Assembly (NCBI GenBank): GCA_963924555.1
Contig: OZ004589.1
Coordinates: 1,302,001-1,366,000, forward strand
From: Crambe crambe
Taxonomy: Eukaryota > Porifera > Demospongiae > Poecilosclerida > Crambeidae
Length of the DNA stretch: 64,000 bases
Direction of reading: 5' to 3'
Position numbers and translations under genes: made by a program
Shown here: piece after piece, positions 9,861-20,144 of the stretch
How positions within the stretch are numbered: position 1 is the stretch's first letter
How the letters are laid out: each line of letters starts with the position of its first letter
Notes under the pieces: model-generated
Told to the model about the DNA's origin: nothing
The model's input: the letters and a program-made list of their open reading frames with translations, nothing else
Databases searched by the model: none

Positions 9861-11342
9861 TCACTCTGTAACTGCTGGACATGAATTCTCACTTCAGCTT
9901 GTAGTTGTTGAATTTGACCCGCCTTTATGATAATTTCTTCTCGTAACCGCTGATTATCTCTATTCTTCACCTGCAATATAAAATTTGTGGCAAACAATCA
10001 TTGATAGCTACTACTCTTGGATCTATATTATATGGACATAGTTACTACATCTAAATAATCACTTACTTCTAATTCTTGTATTCTCTCTTCCAATTCAGCA
10101 TGTTGTGTCTCCTAAAAATTGCATGCAAAACATATAAAAATGCACCGAGTTAGAATCAAATATACACACATTTTGAAGAGTAAGCTCCTGGATCCTTTTG
10201 TCCTTCATTTCCATATTTCTTGACAGTAAAACTTTGTTGATGTCTAGTTTGACCAGATCTCCACCATATCTTCCTTCCACCTCCACCCTCATCCTCTGGA
10301 GTCTCTCCAGCACCTCTTCAGTGGCTGGTCTTTCATCTGGTATATTATGCAGACACTGCTTGATGAGATCGACTAGGACAGGGTGGAGCCAGCCTATCCG
10401 AGTCTCCAGTATATCGATGTACTCCCCACGACGTTCAATTTCAGTCCTTGCTCGGATTTCAAAGCGGTTGTCAGAATCATAGTAGGTGCTGGATAGAAGT
10501 TCACCAGGAAATTTCTATGTACAGTAACAGAATGTACAATATTTGATTACTCAATCAGTATATGGTAGTTACTAACCTGTGTTACAGTGTAGAGGGCAAG
10601 GTGACCAAAGGAGAAGATGTCTAGGGATGGTCCATAGCGGTGAGTGGCACTCATGGCCTCTGGAGGCATGTACACTCGTGTCCCTGGCAACTGTGTGAAT
10701 GTCCTAGCCATCTGACCAGGCCTCATGTTGACAATGCGGGAGTTTCCCATGTCAGTGATCTTGGCCACCAGAGAGGAGGTAAGGAGGACATTTCTGGAAG
10801 TCAAGTCTCTGTGGATTACTGGAGGTGTCCTTTTGTGGAGGTAGACCAGTCCACTGGCCACATCCTCCAAGACAGAGCGTTTTAGGGAGAGAGGAAGGCC
10901 AGGCATATGCTCAAGCAGGTCGTCCAGACTTGTCTCCAATCGTTCCATCACCAGTAGAGGCAGTTGAGTACCTGGAAGGAAGCACAGGCCCAGGAACTGG
11001 GTGATGTTGGGGTGACGGAGACTAGACATCAATTGACACTCCTGCTCATATTTCTGGACTATATCAGCCACTCCTTCATTGCCAGCTTCTACAAGAGCTT
11101 CATGAAGCTTCTTACCAGCACACACTAGATGCTGGTACTTCACCTGTTAAAAACCATGCAGATAATTCATATTACTATCAACAGAATTCTACTGGACTTA
11201 ATGGACTGACCTCCTCCACTGAACCAAAAGAGCCTGCTCCCAGAACCTTGCCAGTTGGAGTGACATCAGTCAGCATAAACTGTTGCAGATGATGATTGTT
11301 TCTAAAGGCCTGAGCCACACCTCGTCTTCTCAAGAATGCCAT
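9581..11342 (-). CDS. TKL-type protein kinase with C-terminal coiled coil (LRAT half lost)
   Basis: Five exons join by eye: 11342-11211, 11143-10577, 10514-10170, 10111-10067 and 9970-9581, all phase 0, giving about 492 residues before the frameshift stop. The kinase domain has GAGSFGSVEE (glycine loop), HRDLTSRNVLL (catalytic loop with Asp), DMG in place of DFG, and a MPPEAM/ DIFSFG region. It resembles RIPK/TKL-like animal kinases. After the kinase come QEL helices and then the KDKHLLQLKGENEA array, a long coiled coil. The ancestral gene evidently continued into the LRAT-like domain downstream (7174-9612). As read, the protein is a cytosolic kinase plus coiled coil. The D-M-G motif keeps the metal-binding Asp, so activity is possible. 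Confidence 0.7.
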
Positions 11343-11752
11343 GATCTATATTTCTATTAAGAGCACATCTGCAAACTGTTTTAAGGTCACATGATGTTGG
11401 AACTGATCGTTCGTTGAGTTAAGTTGTGTGTGACGTCACTAGCACTTAACTATATTCGATATTCATTGATTTGTATCACGTGATCAGAGACAGAATATTG
11501 AACTGTTAAGAAAAATTGATTTTATGTCTCTCAAAACAACCACGCGAAAACGGTGGTAGAGCTGCTACTAGATCGGCCAGAACGACAAGGGCATTAGCAG
11601 CGAAGAAACCTTATTCTACACATGATTCACATGTTTATCTTGAATACTACCACAATACTACTACCTTGTATTGAATACCAGGAAATATTGATGATGACAC
11701 ACTTAAACAATGATACATAGCTAATGTTTTAAGGAAAACACAAATAGCTAAG
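11343..11752. other. Intergenic spacer with promoter of the kinase gene
   Basis: No gene is seen. It lies between the kinase start (11342) and the 3' end of the next LRAT gene (11753), both on the minus strand, so it holds one gene's 5' region and the other's 3' flank. A TCACGTGA palindrome (E-box-like) occurs near 11477. Confidence 0.35.
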
Positions 11753-13090
11753 TCAGTCTCTGTGTCTGAATCCATGTATTTTCAATGACTCCATTTGTAT
11801 GAGTTGCTCGAGCTCCTTCATTTGGCAGCCTGCCTCCTGACATTTCCATTCTTCCAATGCCTTATGATCTTTCCTCGACTTATCTTTGCTCTTCAGGTGG
11901 AAACGGAAATAAAGAGTCAAGATGAACTCGAGATCGTGCTGTGGTATGTTAGTGGTACCATCTTCTCCCTTTAATGTCATAACGTATGTATCTAACTCTT
12001 TATGAGTCTTGAATTGTCCCGGAATCGAGGGAGTGCGACCTTTAACTAACTGGACGAAATAGTCCCTCAAACCTCCAGTGAAACCAGTAGGATTCTTCAC
12101 CTGAAGAGCTTTAAGAGCATCGATAACGAAGTGCTGACAATTACGATTGAACAAGTTATAATAGTAGTGTTTGTTATATCGTATGATCAACTTAATGAGA
12201 GCGTCTATCAATTCCTTTTTCTTGGAGCTAACTGTGTATATCAGCTCTATCTGCTCTGTGAAGTCCAACTGCTCAGCTGCTTTCTTCATTTTGAGGCTGT
12301 TCTGACTGGTGTACTCCACCCATTCACTGTATGACTGCATGTCGACTTCAAAAACTTGATCTTCGAAATTACATTTATATGGAGCAACAAGGTGAGAGTC
12401 ATTCCATTCCAGTATCACATCCCCCACTTGCAGGGCAGCATGTAGGGGACCAAACTCCATCTCGAGCAAAGAGGCAAACGTGTCAGCTAGACCCTTACCA
12501 CGCTTCAACGGAGTGAGGATGATTTTCAAAGGAAGATTACAAACGGTTTCAAAACGGTGCACACCTCTAACCATAGCCTGTTTTTCTTCTTCGATATGAG
12601 TAAACTCTAGCTCCTTTTCGTCTACATTCTCACCCACAGCATCAGAAGCATCATCGGTGACTATCCCGCTGAAAAATGACACCCACATGAGTTGGGGGTC
12701 AGTTAAGCATTTAGCCATATGGTCAATGTTCTTTTTGTCTGGTTCTGTACTGACATCACTATCATAAGAGGTGCCTTGTGCACTGTTGGTAGCTGTGCTT
12801 TCTGTACTGGACTCAAGAACACTTGCCCCATCACTAGATTTGCTCTGATCAGCAGGAGTGGGTTGTTTAGTATCAAAGGCATCCCCTTTTGGACTTTCAG
12901 CCTTGGTCAGGGTGCTTTCAGAGAATTCACCTTTTTTCTCAGCAAAACCAGCTGCTTGGAGCTTTGATTTCACACCTGCCACAGTACTGGAATTGGAACC
13001 AGAAGAAAGGGCCAATTTTCTGGCTTTATTGGTACTAATAGCATCATAACACCTTGCTAGAGAGCCTCTTTTCTTCTCTGAACGAGACAT
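11753..13090 (-). CDS. LRAT-like protein, intact active-site motifs
   Basis: Single exon, 445 residues, starting MSRSEKKRGSLARC. A Ser/Thr-rich, probably disordered N-terminus (~1-120) precedes a conserved helical lead-in (LTDPQLMWVSFFSGIVTDDA). The LRAT-like domain follows, with FGPLHAALQVGDVILEWNDS (His217) and NRNCQHFVIDALKAL (Cys318), then KGRTPSIP, QHDLEFILTLYFRFHL and WKCQEAGCQ. LRAT/HRASLS enzymes use a His and the Cys of an NC-E/Q-HF motif for acyl transfer or phospholipase A reactions; that chemistry is possible here but unproven. There is no signal peptide or membrane segment, so it is probably cytosolic. The start context GCAAGATGTC is shared with several paralogues. Confidence 0.85.
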   Translation of the reverse strand: MSRSEKKRGSLARCYDAISTNKARKLALSSGSNSSTVAGVKSKLQAAGFAEKKGEFSESTLTKAESPKGDAFDTKQPTPADQSKSSDGASVLESSTESTATNSAQGTSYDSDVSTEPDKKNIDHMAKCLTDPQLMWVSFFSGIVTDDASDAVGENVDEKELEFTHIEEEKQAMVRGVHRFETVCNLPLKIILTPLKRGKGLADTFASLLEMEFGPLHAALQVGDVILEWNDSHLVAPYKCNFEDQVFEVDMQSYSEWVEYTSQNSLKMKKAAEQLDFTEQIELIYTVSSKKKELIDALIKLIIRYNKHYYYNLFNRNCQHFVIDALKALQVKNPTGFTGGLRDYFVQLVKGRTPSIPGQFKTHKELDTYVMTLKGEDGTTNIPQHDLEFILTLYFRFHLKSKDKSRKDHKALEEWKCQEAGCQMKELEQLIQMESLKIHGFRHRD

Positions 13091-13132
13091 CTTGCTAATT
13101 GCAGATTCAGGGGAATTTTTTTCTTTTTAGCT

Positions 13133-13143
13133 AAGTGGGTGTG
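13133..13143 (-). promoter_or_regulatory. CACCC-type box upstream of LRAT-like gene
   Basis: The sequence AAGTGGGTGTG (CACACCCACTT in gene orientation) lies about 43 bp upstream of the ATG at 13090. It recurs at 17920-17930 (about 22 bp upstream of the ATG at 17898) and at 60851-60861 (about 11 bp upstream of a kinase/Kelch ATG). CACCC boxes bind KLF/Sp-type zinc fingers in animals; use here is inferred. Confidence 0.35.
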
Positions 13144-13311
13144 AACAAGGGAGAAAAACATTACATAATGTTACATAATGCAACATATTTGGTATGCCCA
13201 AGATTAGAGTGGGGAGAAAACCATCTTACCACACACAAATATGCCTATTTATACACAGTGCATGATAACTACAATGCACCACACACAAACAGAGATGTAA
13301 AACAGTATATA

Positions 13312-14523
13312 TTAGGGAGCATGAGAGATGGTTTTGAACTTGTGCACTAATAAAGACTCCATTATGATGAGTCGTTCTATTTCACTCATTTGGCAGTTTC
13401 TCTCCTGACATTTCCATTGCCTTGACACTTTGTCATCTCTCTCCAACTTCTTCTTGTGCTCCAGATGAAAACGGAAATAGAGGGTTAGGAGGAATTCGAG
13501 ATCGTGCTGTGGCATCTGAGCGATACGATTTCCTTCTTGCATTTGGACGACGTACTTATCCAAATCTTGATGGGTCTCAAATTCTTTTGGAATGGAGGGA
13601 GTGCAACCTTTAACTAATTCAGTGAAGTATCCTTTCAAGCCTCCGGTGAAAGCAGTGGGTTCTTCCACTTCGAGAGCTTTGAGGGCATCGCTGACGAAGT
13701 GTTGACAGTTGCGGCTGAACAAATGATAATAGTATCGCTTATTGTACTTTATAATGACATCAATAAGAGCATCTATTAACTGCTTCTTCTCCGATGTGAC
13801 AATGTATATCTGATCGATTTGCTCTGCGAAATCTAGTTTCTTAGTTGCTTCTTCTATCGTGGAGTGATGTTTGCTGGTATGCTCCACCCACTTGCTATGT
13901 GGCTGCATATCCACTTCCATCACTTGGTCTTCGTACTTACAATTGTGAGGTATCACCAGGCTGGAGTCATTCCATTCCAGAACCACATTCCCCACTTGCA
14001 AGGCAGCATGTAGTGGACCAAACTGTGCACTTAGCAAAGATGAAAATGCACTAGCTAGGCCACAACCTCGCTTCAAAGGAGTGAGGATAAGTTTTAAAGG
14101 AAACCGACAAACGTTAGCAAAACGATGCTCTCCCCTCGTTATGGCTTCATTTATTTCTTCAGAATGGGAATAATCTTCCTCATTTTCTTCTGTGCTCTCG
14201 ACAACAGCATCCATGGCATCGTCAATCACTCCACTGAAATGATTGCTCCACAGTAACGATGGTTCTGTTAATCTTTTAGCCAGTGATATTTTCTTTTCTC
14301 GCAGTCTGTTACTATCAGTAGCACTCACTTCAAGAGCACAAGCCCCATCACTACTAACATCAGAGGAAGAATCCTCACAATTGTAACTTATACTCAATTT
14401 CCTCTTTTCAGCTACTTCAATCTTTTTCAATATAGTTGAGATAGCAGTTGAGTTAGTGTCTGAGGAGGTGAAAGAAGACTGGTTTCTGCTTTTCTTGTCA
14501 ACTAAACTCCTTGGAAAAGACAT
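13312..14523 (-). CDS. LRAT-like protein, intact active-site motifs
   Basis: Single exon, 403 residues (MSFPRSLVDKKSRNQ start). The N-terminal ~100 residues are low-complexity. The LRAT-like domain has FGPLHAALQVGNVVLEWNDS (His172) and SRNCQHFVSDALKAL (Cys273), 101 residues apart as in the other intact copies. The tail has KGCTPSIP, QHDLEFLLTLYFRFHL and WKCQERNCQ. The final residues VHKFKTISHAP differ from neighbours. Compared with the 11753-13090 gene the N-terminus is shorter and divergent while the domain is highly similar, a sign of tandem duplication with a fast-evolving N-terminal tail. Function is inferred only at family level (acyltransferase/thiol hydrolase fold). Confidence 0.85.
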   Translation of the reverse strand: MSFPRSLVDKKSRNQSSFTSSDTNSTAISTILKKIEVAEKRKLSISYNCEDSSSDVSSDGACALEVSATDSNRLREKKISLAKRLTEPSLLWSNHFSGVIDDAMDAVVESTEENEEDYSHSEEINEAITRGEHRFANVCRFPLKLILTPLKRGCGLASAFSSLLSAQFGPLHAALQVGNVVLEWNDSSLVIPHNCKYEDQVMEVDMQPHSKWVEHTSKHHSTIEEATKKLDFAEQIDQIYIVTSEKKQLIDALIDVIIKYNKRYYYHLFSRNCQHFVSDALKALEVEEPTAFTGGLKGYFTELVKGCTPSIPKEFETHQDLDKYVVQMQEGNRIAQMPQHDLEFLLTLYFRFHLEHKKKLERDDKVSRQWKCQERNCQMSEIERLIIMESLLVHKFKTISHAP

Positions 14524-14962
14524 CTTGCTTTTTGATCAAAGAGACTGAAAAAGGGTGTGTCACTACAGTCATATGTATAATACAAAAGGGTAAGTCCACT
14601 GATTACACACACTGTTAATTTAAGGAATTTCATCCACTACTCTCTGCAGATAAATATGGTTCCATACTGACCACATGAACATAATATGGGATATCAGTAG
14701 CTGGGCTTCATTGTGTACATGTGTGTGCATGCGTGTGTGTGTGTGTGGGGGGGGAAGTTAGCTACAATATCTCATATAGCTATCATTATCAAGTCAAAAG
14801 ATGGAAAGTTGTTATATTGAATATTGAATGTGTGGTCTGAATGAAAACCAGTAGGTGAATATTATTCAAACATGTTCACAGTCAATATTGTGCTTCATTT
14901 TTTATGTGATTAATGATAACACAACACTAATTTTCAAGTCTAAACACGTTAGGGTCACAGAG
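14524..14962. other. Intergenic spacer with (GT)n microsatellite
   Basis: No gene. A GT-rich run followed by a G run is at about 14726-14755 (tgtgtgtgtgtgggggggg). The sequence near 14549 (AAAAGGGTGTGT) is a weaker version of the CACCC-type box seen upstream of sister genes. Confidence 0.45.
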
Positions 14963-16195
14963 TTAGGATATGACCTTGAATTTATGTAGTAATGCAGATT
15001 CTTTTTTAATAAACCGTTCTATTTGGTCCATTTGGCATTTTTCCACTTCACATTTCCACTGCTCCAATGCTGTGTGATCTTTTCCCAGCAATTTCTTACT
15101 TTTAAGATGAAACTGGAAATACAGAGCCAAGAGGAATTCAAGATCGTGCTGTGACACCCTTTCAATACCATTTCCTTCTTGCAATTGTATTACGTATGCA
15201 TCCAAATCTCCATGGGTTGCAAATTTCTTTGGAATGGAGGGAGTGCGACCTTTAACTAATGCTTGGAAGTATCCTTTCAAATCACCAGTGAAAGCAGCAG
15301 GTACCTCCACTTCAAGGGCTCTGAGAGCATCGATGACAAAGTGCTGGCAATTTCGGCTGAATACATCATACCAGTTACGCTTGTTGTAGTTAATAATCAC
15401 TTCAATTAGGGCGTCTATTAACTGCTTTTTCTCTGATGTGACAATGTATATCTGCTCAATTTGTCCTTCATAGTCTAATTCATCTGTTGCTTTTTTAATT
15501 TCGGAGTAGTGTCGACCAGTACGCTCCACCCATTTGCTATGCTTCTGCACGCTAACTTCCATCACTTTATCTTCATGCTCGCAAAAATAAGGTATCACCA
15601 GGCTGGAGTCGTTCCATTCCAAAACAACATCTCCTACTTGCAAGGCAGCATGTAGCGGACCAAACTGAAAATCTAGTAAGCTAGCAAACGTGTTAGCTAT
15701 CCCACGGCCTCGATTCAACCGAGTGAAGATAAGCTTCATGGGAAAATGGCAAACAGTAGCAAAATTATCCTCTCCTCTTGCAACAGCCTGAGTCACCTCC
15801 TGGGAGTGAGTGAAATCATGTTTTTTTTCATCGACACATGCTTCCACAACATCTGTAGCATCATCTATAATCACTCCACTAAAGTACTCTTCCCACATGA
15901 GTGCAGGGTCAATCAACTTTCTGGCCAATGATTCCCTATCTTGACGGACTTTGTTGCTACATACAAAGCTGGATTCAAGACCACTGGCCCCATCACTACC
16001 AACCTGGCCATCAGAAGAAGCTGGATTGTCTCTTCCTCTTGAGCCTTGTTTAGTATAGCTTCCATAATATATTTTTTTCTCAGCAGCAGCTCCTATCTTT
16101 CCAACTACAGTCTTGATGTAAGTAGAAGTAGTTTCTTTGGTGGAAGAGCCTTTGTTTCTTTGTTTTTTAGGAAAGGATTCACTTGAGAATGACAT
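14963..16195 (-). CDS. LRAT-like protein, intact active-site motifs
   Basis: Single exon, 410 residues from the ATG at 16195 (MSFSSESFPKKQRNKGSS). An upstream in-frame ATG at 16219 is possible, but the 16195 start carries the GCAAGATGTC context and MSF opening shared with sister genes. The LRAT-like domain has FGPLHAALQVGDVVLEWNDS (His182) and SRNCQHFVIDALRAL (Cys283). The lead-in LIDPALMWEEYFSGVIIDDA is conserved, and the C-terminal Cys motif reads WKCEVEKCQ. It belongs to the subset with KSKKLLGKDHTALEQ together with the 16640-17898 and 18873-20144 genes. Confidence 0.85.
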   Translation of the reverse strand: MSFSSESFPKKQRNKGSSTKETTSTYIKTVVGKIGAAAEKKIYYGSYTKQGSRGRDNPASSDGQVGSDGASGLESSFVCSNKVRQDRESLARKLIDPALMWEEYFSGVIIDDATDVVEACVDEKKHDFTHSQEVTQAVARGEDNFATVCHFPMKLIFTRLNRGRGIANTFASLLDFQFGPLHAALQVGDVVLEWNDSSLVIPYFCEHEDKVMEVSVQKHSKWVERTGRHYSEIKKATDELDYEGQIEQIYIVTSEKKQLIDALIEVIINYNKRNWYDVFSRNCQHFVIDALRALEVEVPAAFTGDLKGYFQALVKGRTPSIPKKFATHGDLDAYVIQLQEGNGIERVSQHDLEFLLALYFQFHLKSKKLLGKDHTALEQWKCEVEKCQMDQIERFIKKESALLHKFKVIS

Positions 16196-16219
16196 CTTGC
16201 TTTGTTTTGGGAGTGTCAC

Positions 16220-16639
16220 ACCAAATATGAATGACAGTATTAATATTCATGGTAAGTGGTGGGAGAGTCTATTTGGTCTATGACTTCTACTCAGTGGGAG
16301 GTACAGCTACGCGAAATCGTATCGTCTATGCACTGTTTTACAACTGACCCCTCTACATTACACTTTGTAGCACTTTGGGAAAACCTATTTTTTATTTTGT
16401 AGGACTTTGGGGAAATCTGTGCTCAGATAATTAAAAAACCGCGTGTGTGATACCTGGAAAACTTTGGGGAAATAGATATACATACAACAATGATCAATAA
16501 AATAGCTAACATGTATGTAGGGAAGTATTAATTCTGGAATAACATTATAAGCATAACATTCCATTTATGTTCCACAACATAATGGACATTTTTATAACAT
16601 TCCATTATGTTATGGAATAATATCTAGTGTCAAACACAG
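16220..16639. other. Intergenic spacer, AT-rich
   Basis: No gene. There are loose local repeats of CACTTTGGGGAAA-type sequence at 16370-16470 and of CATAACATTCCATTATGTT-type sequence at 16540-16620. Nothing else is recognisable. Confidence 0.4.
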
Positions 16640-17898
16640 TTATGTAGTAGGAGAGAGAGTTTTGAAGTTGTGTACTAACAAGGATTCCATTGTAATCAGC
16701 CGCTCTATTTCTCCTATTTGGCACTCTTCCTCCTCACATTTCCACTTCTCCAACGCCGTGCGATCTTTACCCAGCAATTTCTTACTCTCAAGATGAAACT
16801 GGAAATACAGAGCCAAGAGGAATTCGAGATCTTGCTGTGTTATCCTAGCAATATCATTATCTGTTTGCATTTGAATTACATACTTATCCAAATCCCCATG
16901 GGTTTCAAATTTTTCTGGAATGGAGGGAGTGCGACCTTTTTTCAATGCTTTGAAGTAACCTTTCAAATCGCCAGTGAAAGCAGTTGGTTGTTCAACTTTG
17001 AGAGCTTTGAGAGCATCGATGACAAAATGTTGGCAATTTCGGCTGAACAGATGATAGTAGTAGTTTTTGTTATATTTTATAATCACATTGATCAGAGCAT
17101 CTATTAACTGCTTTTTCTCAGATGTGACCATGTATGTCAGCTCGATTTGTTCCTTGTAATCCAGTTCGCTAGCTGCCCTTGTATTTCGGAATGATGTCGA
17201 CCAGCACACTCCACCCATTTACTACGACTCTGCATATCAATCTCCATCACTTTGTCTTCGTGTTTACAAAGGTGTGGTATCACCAGGCTGGAGTCGTTCC
17301 ATTCCAACACTACATCCCCAACTTGCAAGGCGGCATGTAGAGGACCAAATTTTGAATTCATTATAGAAGCAAACTTACTGACAAGCCCGTGGCCTCGATT
17401 CAACGGAGTGAGAACAAGCTTCAAAGGAAAACTACAGACATTAGCGAACCGGTGCTCTCCTCTGGCTACAGCTTCATTCACTTCCGTGGAATGAGAGTAA
17501 TCATTCTCACCTTCTTCCAAATTCTCTTCCACAGCATTTGCAGCGTCATCAACGATCACTCCACTGAAGTACTCCGTCCACATCAGAACAGGATCAGACA
17601 ACTTCTTAGCCAAAGACTCTTTCTCTTCACGAATTCTGTTGCTATCAACAAAGCTGGCTTTAAGAGCACAAGCTCCATCATGGCTATCATCAGGGGAAGC
17701 AGGTTGCTCTTCTACATTAGTATCCACTTCTGTACCTGATTCAGGATCATACCTTACTCTAAATAATCTCTTTCTCTCAGCCTCTTCTATCTTTTTCAAC
17801 ATAGTCTGAACACTAGTGGAGTGTGTAGAGTGCTGTGAAGAGGAGAACTGGTTCCTAGCCTTCTTCTGGATATATTTCCCTGAGCCAAAATAAGACAT
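16640..17898 (-). CDS. LRAT-like gene with a one-base deletion frameshift
   Basis: The frame opens at 17898 (MSYFGSGKYIQKKARNQ) and carries the conserved lead-in and FGPLHAALQVGDVVLEWNDS. It shifts at about 17185-17190, where CATTCCGAAATACAAGGGCA lacks one base relative to sister genes (SEIQ-RAAxEL). The downstream frame resumes RAASELDYKEQIELTYMV and contains SRNCQHFVIDALKAL, KGRTPSIP, QQDLEFLLALYFQFHL, WKCEEEECQ and a stop at 16640. Both catalytic residues are present, but a single uninterrupted protein is not encoded as read. Either a young pseudogene or a base-calling error is possible; conservation elsewhere is high, so the break is recent. A CACCC-type box lies at 17919-17930. Confidence 0.7.
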
Positions 17899-18872
17899 CT
17901 TGTTGGTATTTAGATAAGGAAGTGGGTGTGGTATCCACAGGTTGGAATGCTAATTATATTCATGGGGATAAGTGACATTCATAGGCATGCAAGGAATGTA
18001 GTAAAAGTAGTATCACTCATAATTAGAACAAACCATGTATACATACCCAATATACATTATTGTTCTTTTTTCTGTGGGGGATTTTCATGTATCATGTAGT
18101 TAGCTGAAAATGTATTCTAAACAATGGGTTTAAAGTTCACAAACAAGAGACACCAACCCCACTGACTGTATACCCTACATCTTACTTCAGTTGCAACCCT
18201 AACCCCCTCCAACACATTATTGGTGGAGGGAATTTCATGTAGCTAGCTACTGTATAGCAAGGTTTTTTTTTTCAAACAAAATATTTCCATGGTATCCTTA
18301 GACTCACTGTGCAGACCTTAAGGCACCTAACACTGGAGTATCTGAAACCCCAAAAGGCCGCACATCAAAAGGTCACACACATGAGGGCTCTGATTATTTA
18401 CTATAAAGGAAGTGTGTGGAAGAGAGAGGGTCTTTCCTCTTTCTAGTACACTCTTACATGTGCTCCTGAATAAGGAAGGTGAAAGGAGACTGTGGTTAGT
18501 CACCACATTTATGAAGTCCAGTGGTAGTACCTATTGATGACTCACCACACACGAAAGTACAGAGTACTAAGGTGTAGTAAAAGGGGGTAAACCATGCTGC
18601 ATCATCATCTTCATCTTCTTGAAGAAACCCATGTTCCTCAATAGAGCTATAGAGTTCTACCCTCAGAGACACTTTCATCCCTCCTCCACTCTACCTTTTA
18701 TTGTCTCCACCCTTCATCCCTCAAAAAAATGAATTTTATTATGCTTAGCATCATGGATAAAAACAAACAAAAAAACAATTTATGATAAACAGCTAGGTTG
18801 GCATGATGAAGAAGAAAAAGCAGATGTGAATTGACATATACTGACACAAAATCATTTCTTATCTAGACACTT
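17899..18872. other. Intergenic spacer
   Basis: Almost 1 kb with no supportable gene. A 60-codon minus-strand frame (18496-18678) with an acidic stretch has no recognised similarity and no clear exon signals, so I do not call it. The 17919-17930 CACCC-type box belongs to the gene starting at 17898. Confidence 0.4.
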
Positions 18873-20144
18873 TCAGTTGATTGTTCCAAACCCATGTAAT
18901 TGCAATGAATCAAGTTCTATGACCTGTTCTAGTGCGTTCATTTGGCAGTTTTCCTCCTGACACTTCCACTCCTCCAATGCCTGTGGGTTCTTCCCCAGCA
19001 ATTTCTTGCTCTCAAGATGAAAGCGAAAATAAAGAGTCAGAAGGAACTCGAGATCTTGCTGTGGAATCTTAGCAATGAGATTTTTTCTCTGTATCTGCAT
19101 TATATATGCATCCAAATCTTGGTGTGTCTTGAATCGCTCTGGTATCATGGGAGTGCGACCTTTAACCAACTTATCGAAATATCGTTTCAAGCCTCCAGTG
19201 AACGCTGTAGGCTGTTCAACTTCGAGAGCTTTGAGAGCGTCACTGACAAAATGCTGGCAATTACGATTAATTAAATGATAATAGTAAAGTTTGTTGTATC
19301 TGGTAATCACTTCGATGAGAGCATCTATCAGCTGTTTCTTCTTGGAAGTGACCATGTATACCAGTTCGATCTGCTCAGTGAAATCCAACTCATTAGCAGC
19401 TCTCTGTATTTCAGATTGATGCTGGTTTGTATACTGCACCCACTTGCTATGTCGCTGCATATCTACTTCCATCACTTGGTCTTCATACTTGCAGAGATGT
19501 GGCCTCACCAGGCTGGAGTCGTTCCATTCCAGTACCACGTTCCCGACCTGCAGGGCAGCATGTAGTGGACCGAACTGCATTTCCAGCAGGGAGGCAAACG
19601 TGTTAGCAAGTCCACGAGCTCGCTTCAATGGAATGAGAATAAGTTTCAGAGGGAGGTGACAGACATTAGCGAAACGGTGCTCAGATCTAGCTGTGGCTTG
19701 TCTGAATTCCTGAGAAACGATGAAATCAGCTTTCTCCTCTTCCACGTTCTCAAAAACAGCATCAACGGCTGGATCGATGATCACTCCACTGAAAAACTCC
19801 CACATGTACTGGGGATCAATTAGTCGGGTCGCTTCTTCAATTTTAGCACTTTCTTTACTTTCAGTACTGCCCCCATCGAATGAAGTGACTGCATCATTTT
19901 TACCCACGACAGTGATATTTACTGATGGACCACCATCTTCTATGTCCACAACTGGACCATTATTGATAGCTCTTAGTGGCCTTCGAGAAGCAATTTCAAG
20001 ACCTCTTTCTCTGTGCTCCTTTTTCTCTGCTTCTTCTAACTTCTTTACCACACTTGCAATAGCAGAGCTTGCACCATGAGAACTTTCAGGGGGGACATCC
20101 CTACGTCTCCTTGTATGCTTCTTGCTTCTCCAACATAAAGACAT
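18873..20144 (-). CDS. LRAT-like protein, intact active-site motifs
   Basis: Single exon, 423 residues (MSLCWRSKKHTRRRRD, a strongly basic N-terminus that could bind nucleic acid or membrane, or direct nuclear import). The domain has LIDPQYMWEFFSGVIIDPA, FGPLHAALQVGNVVLEWNDS (His195) and NRNCQHFVSDALKAL (Cys296), then KGRTPMIP, QQDLEFLLTLYFRFHL and WKCQEENCQ. It is the last minus-strand member and is divergent from the plus-strand gene at 20641, so the ~500 bp between them may be a shared promoter region. Confidence 0.85.
   Translation of the reverse strand: MSLCWRSKKHTRRRRDVPPESSHGASSAIASVVKKLEEAEKKEHRERGLEIASRRPLRAINNGPVVDIEDGGPSVNITVVGKNDAVTSFDGGSTESKESAKIEEATRLIDPQYMWEFFSGVIIDPAVDAVFENVEEEKADFIVSQEFRQATARSEHRFANVCHLPLKLILIPLKRARGLANTFASLLEMQFGPLHAALQVGNVVLEWNDSSLVRPHLCKYEDQVMEVDMQRHSKWVQYTNQHQSEIQRAANELDFTEQIELVYMVTSKKKQLIDALIEVITRYNKLYYYHLINRNCQHFVSDALKALEVEQPTAFTGGLKRYFDKLVKGRTPMIPERFKTHQDLDAYIMQIQRKNLIAKIPQQDLEFLLTLYFRFHLESKKLLGKNPQALEEWKCQEENCQMNALEQVIELDSLQLHGFGTIN

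Noticed and set aside
9314..9884. Long plus-strand frames made of Leu/Ala/Ser/Phe repeats
   Set aside because: They are antisense shadows of the minus-strand KDKHLLQLKGENEA coiled-coil repeats; any frame over a 42-bp repeat stays open.
18496..18678. Small minus-strand frame with an acidic stretch
   Set aside because: No family match, no convincing splice sites or conserved start; could be chance.
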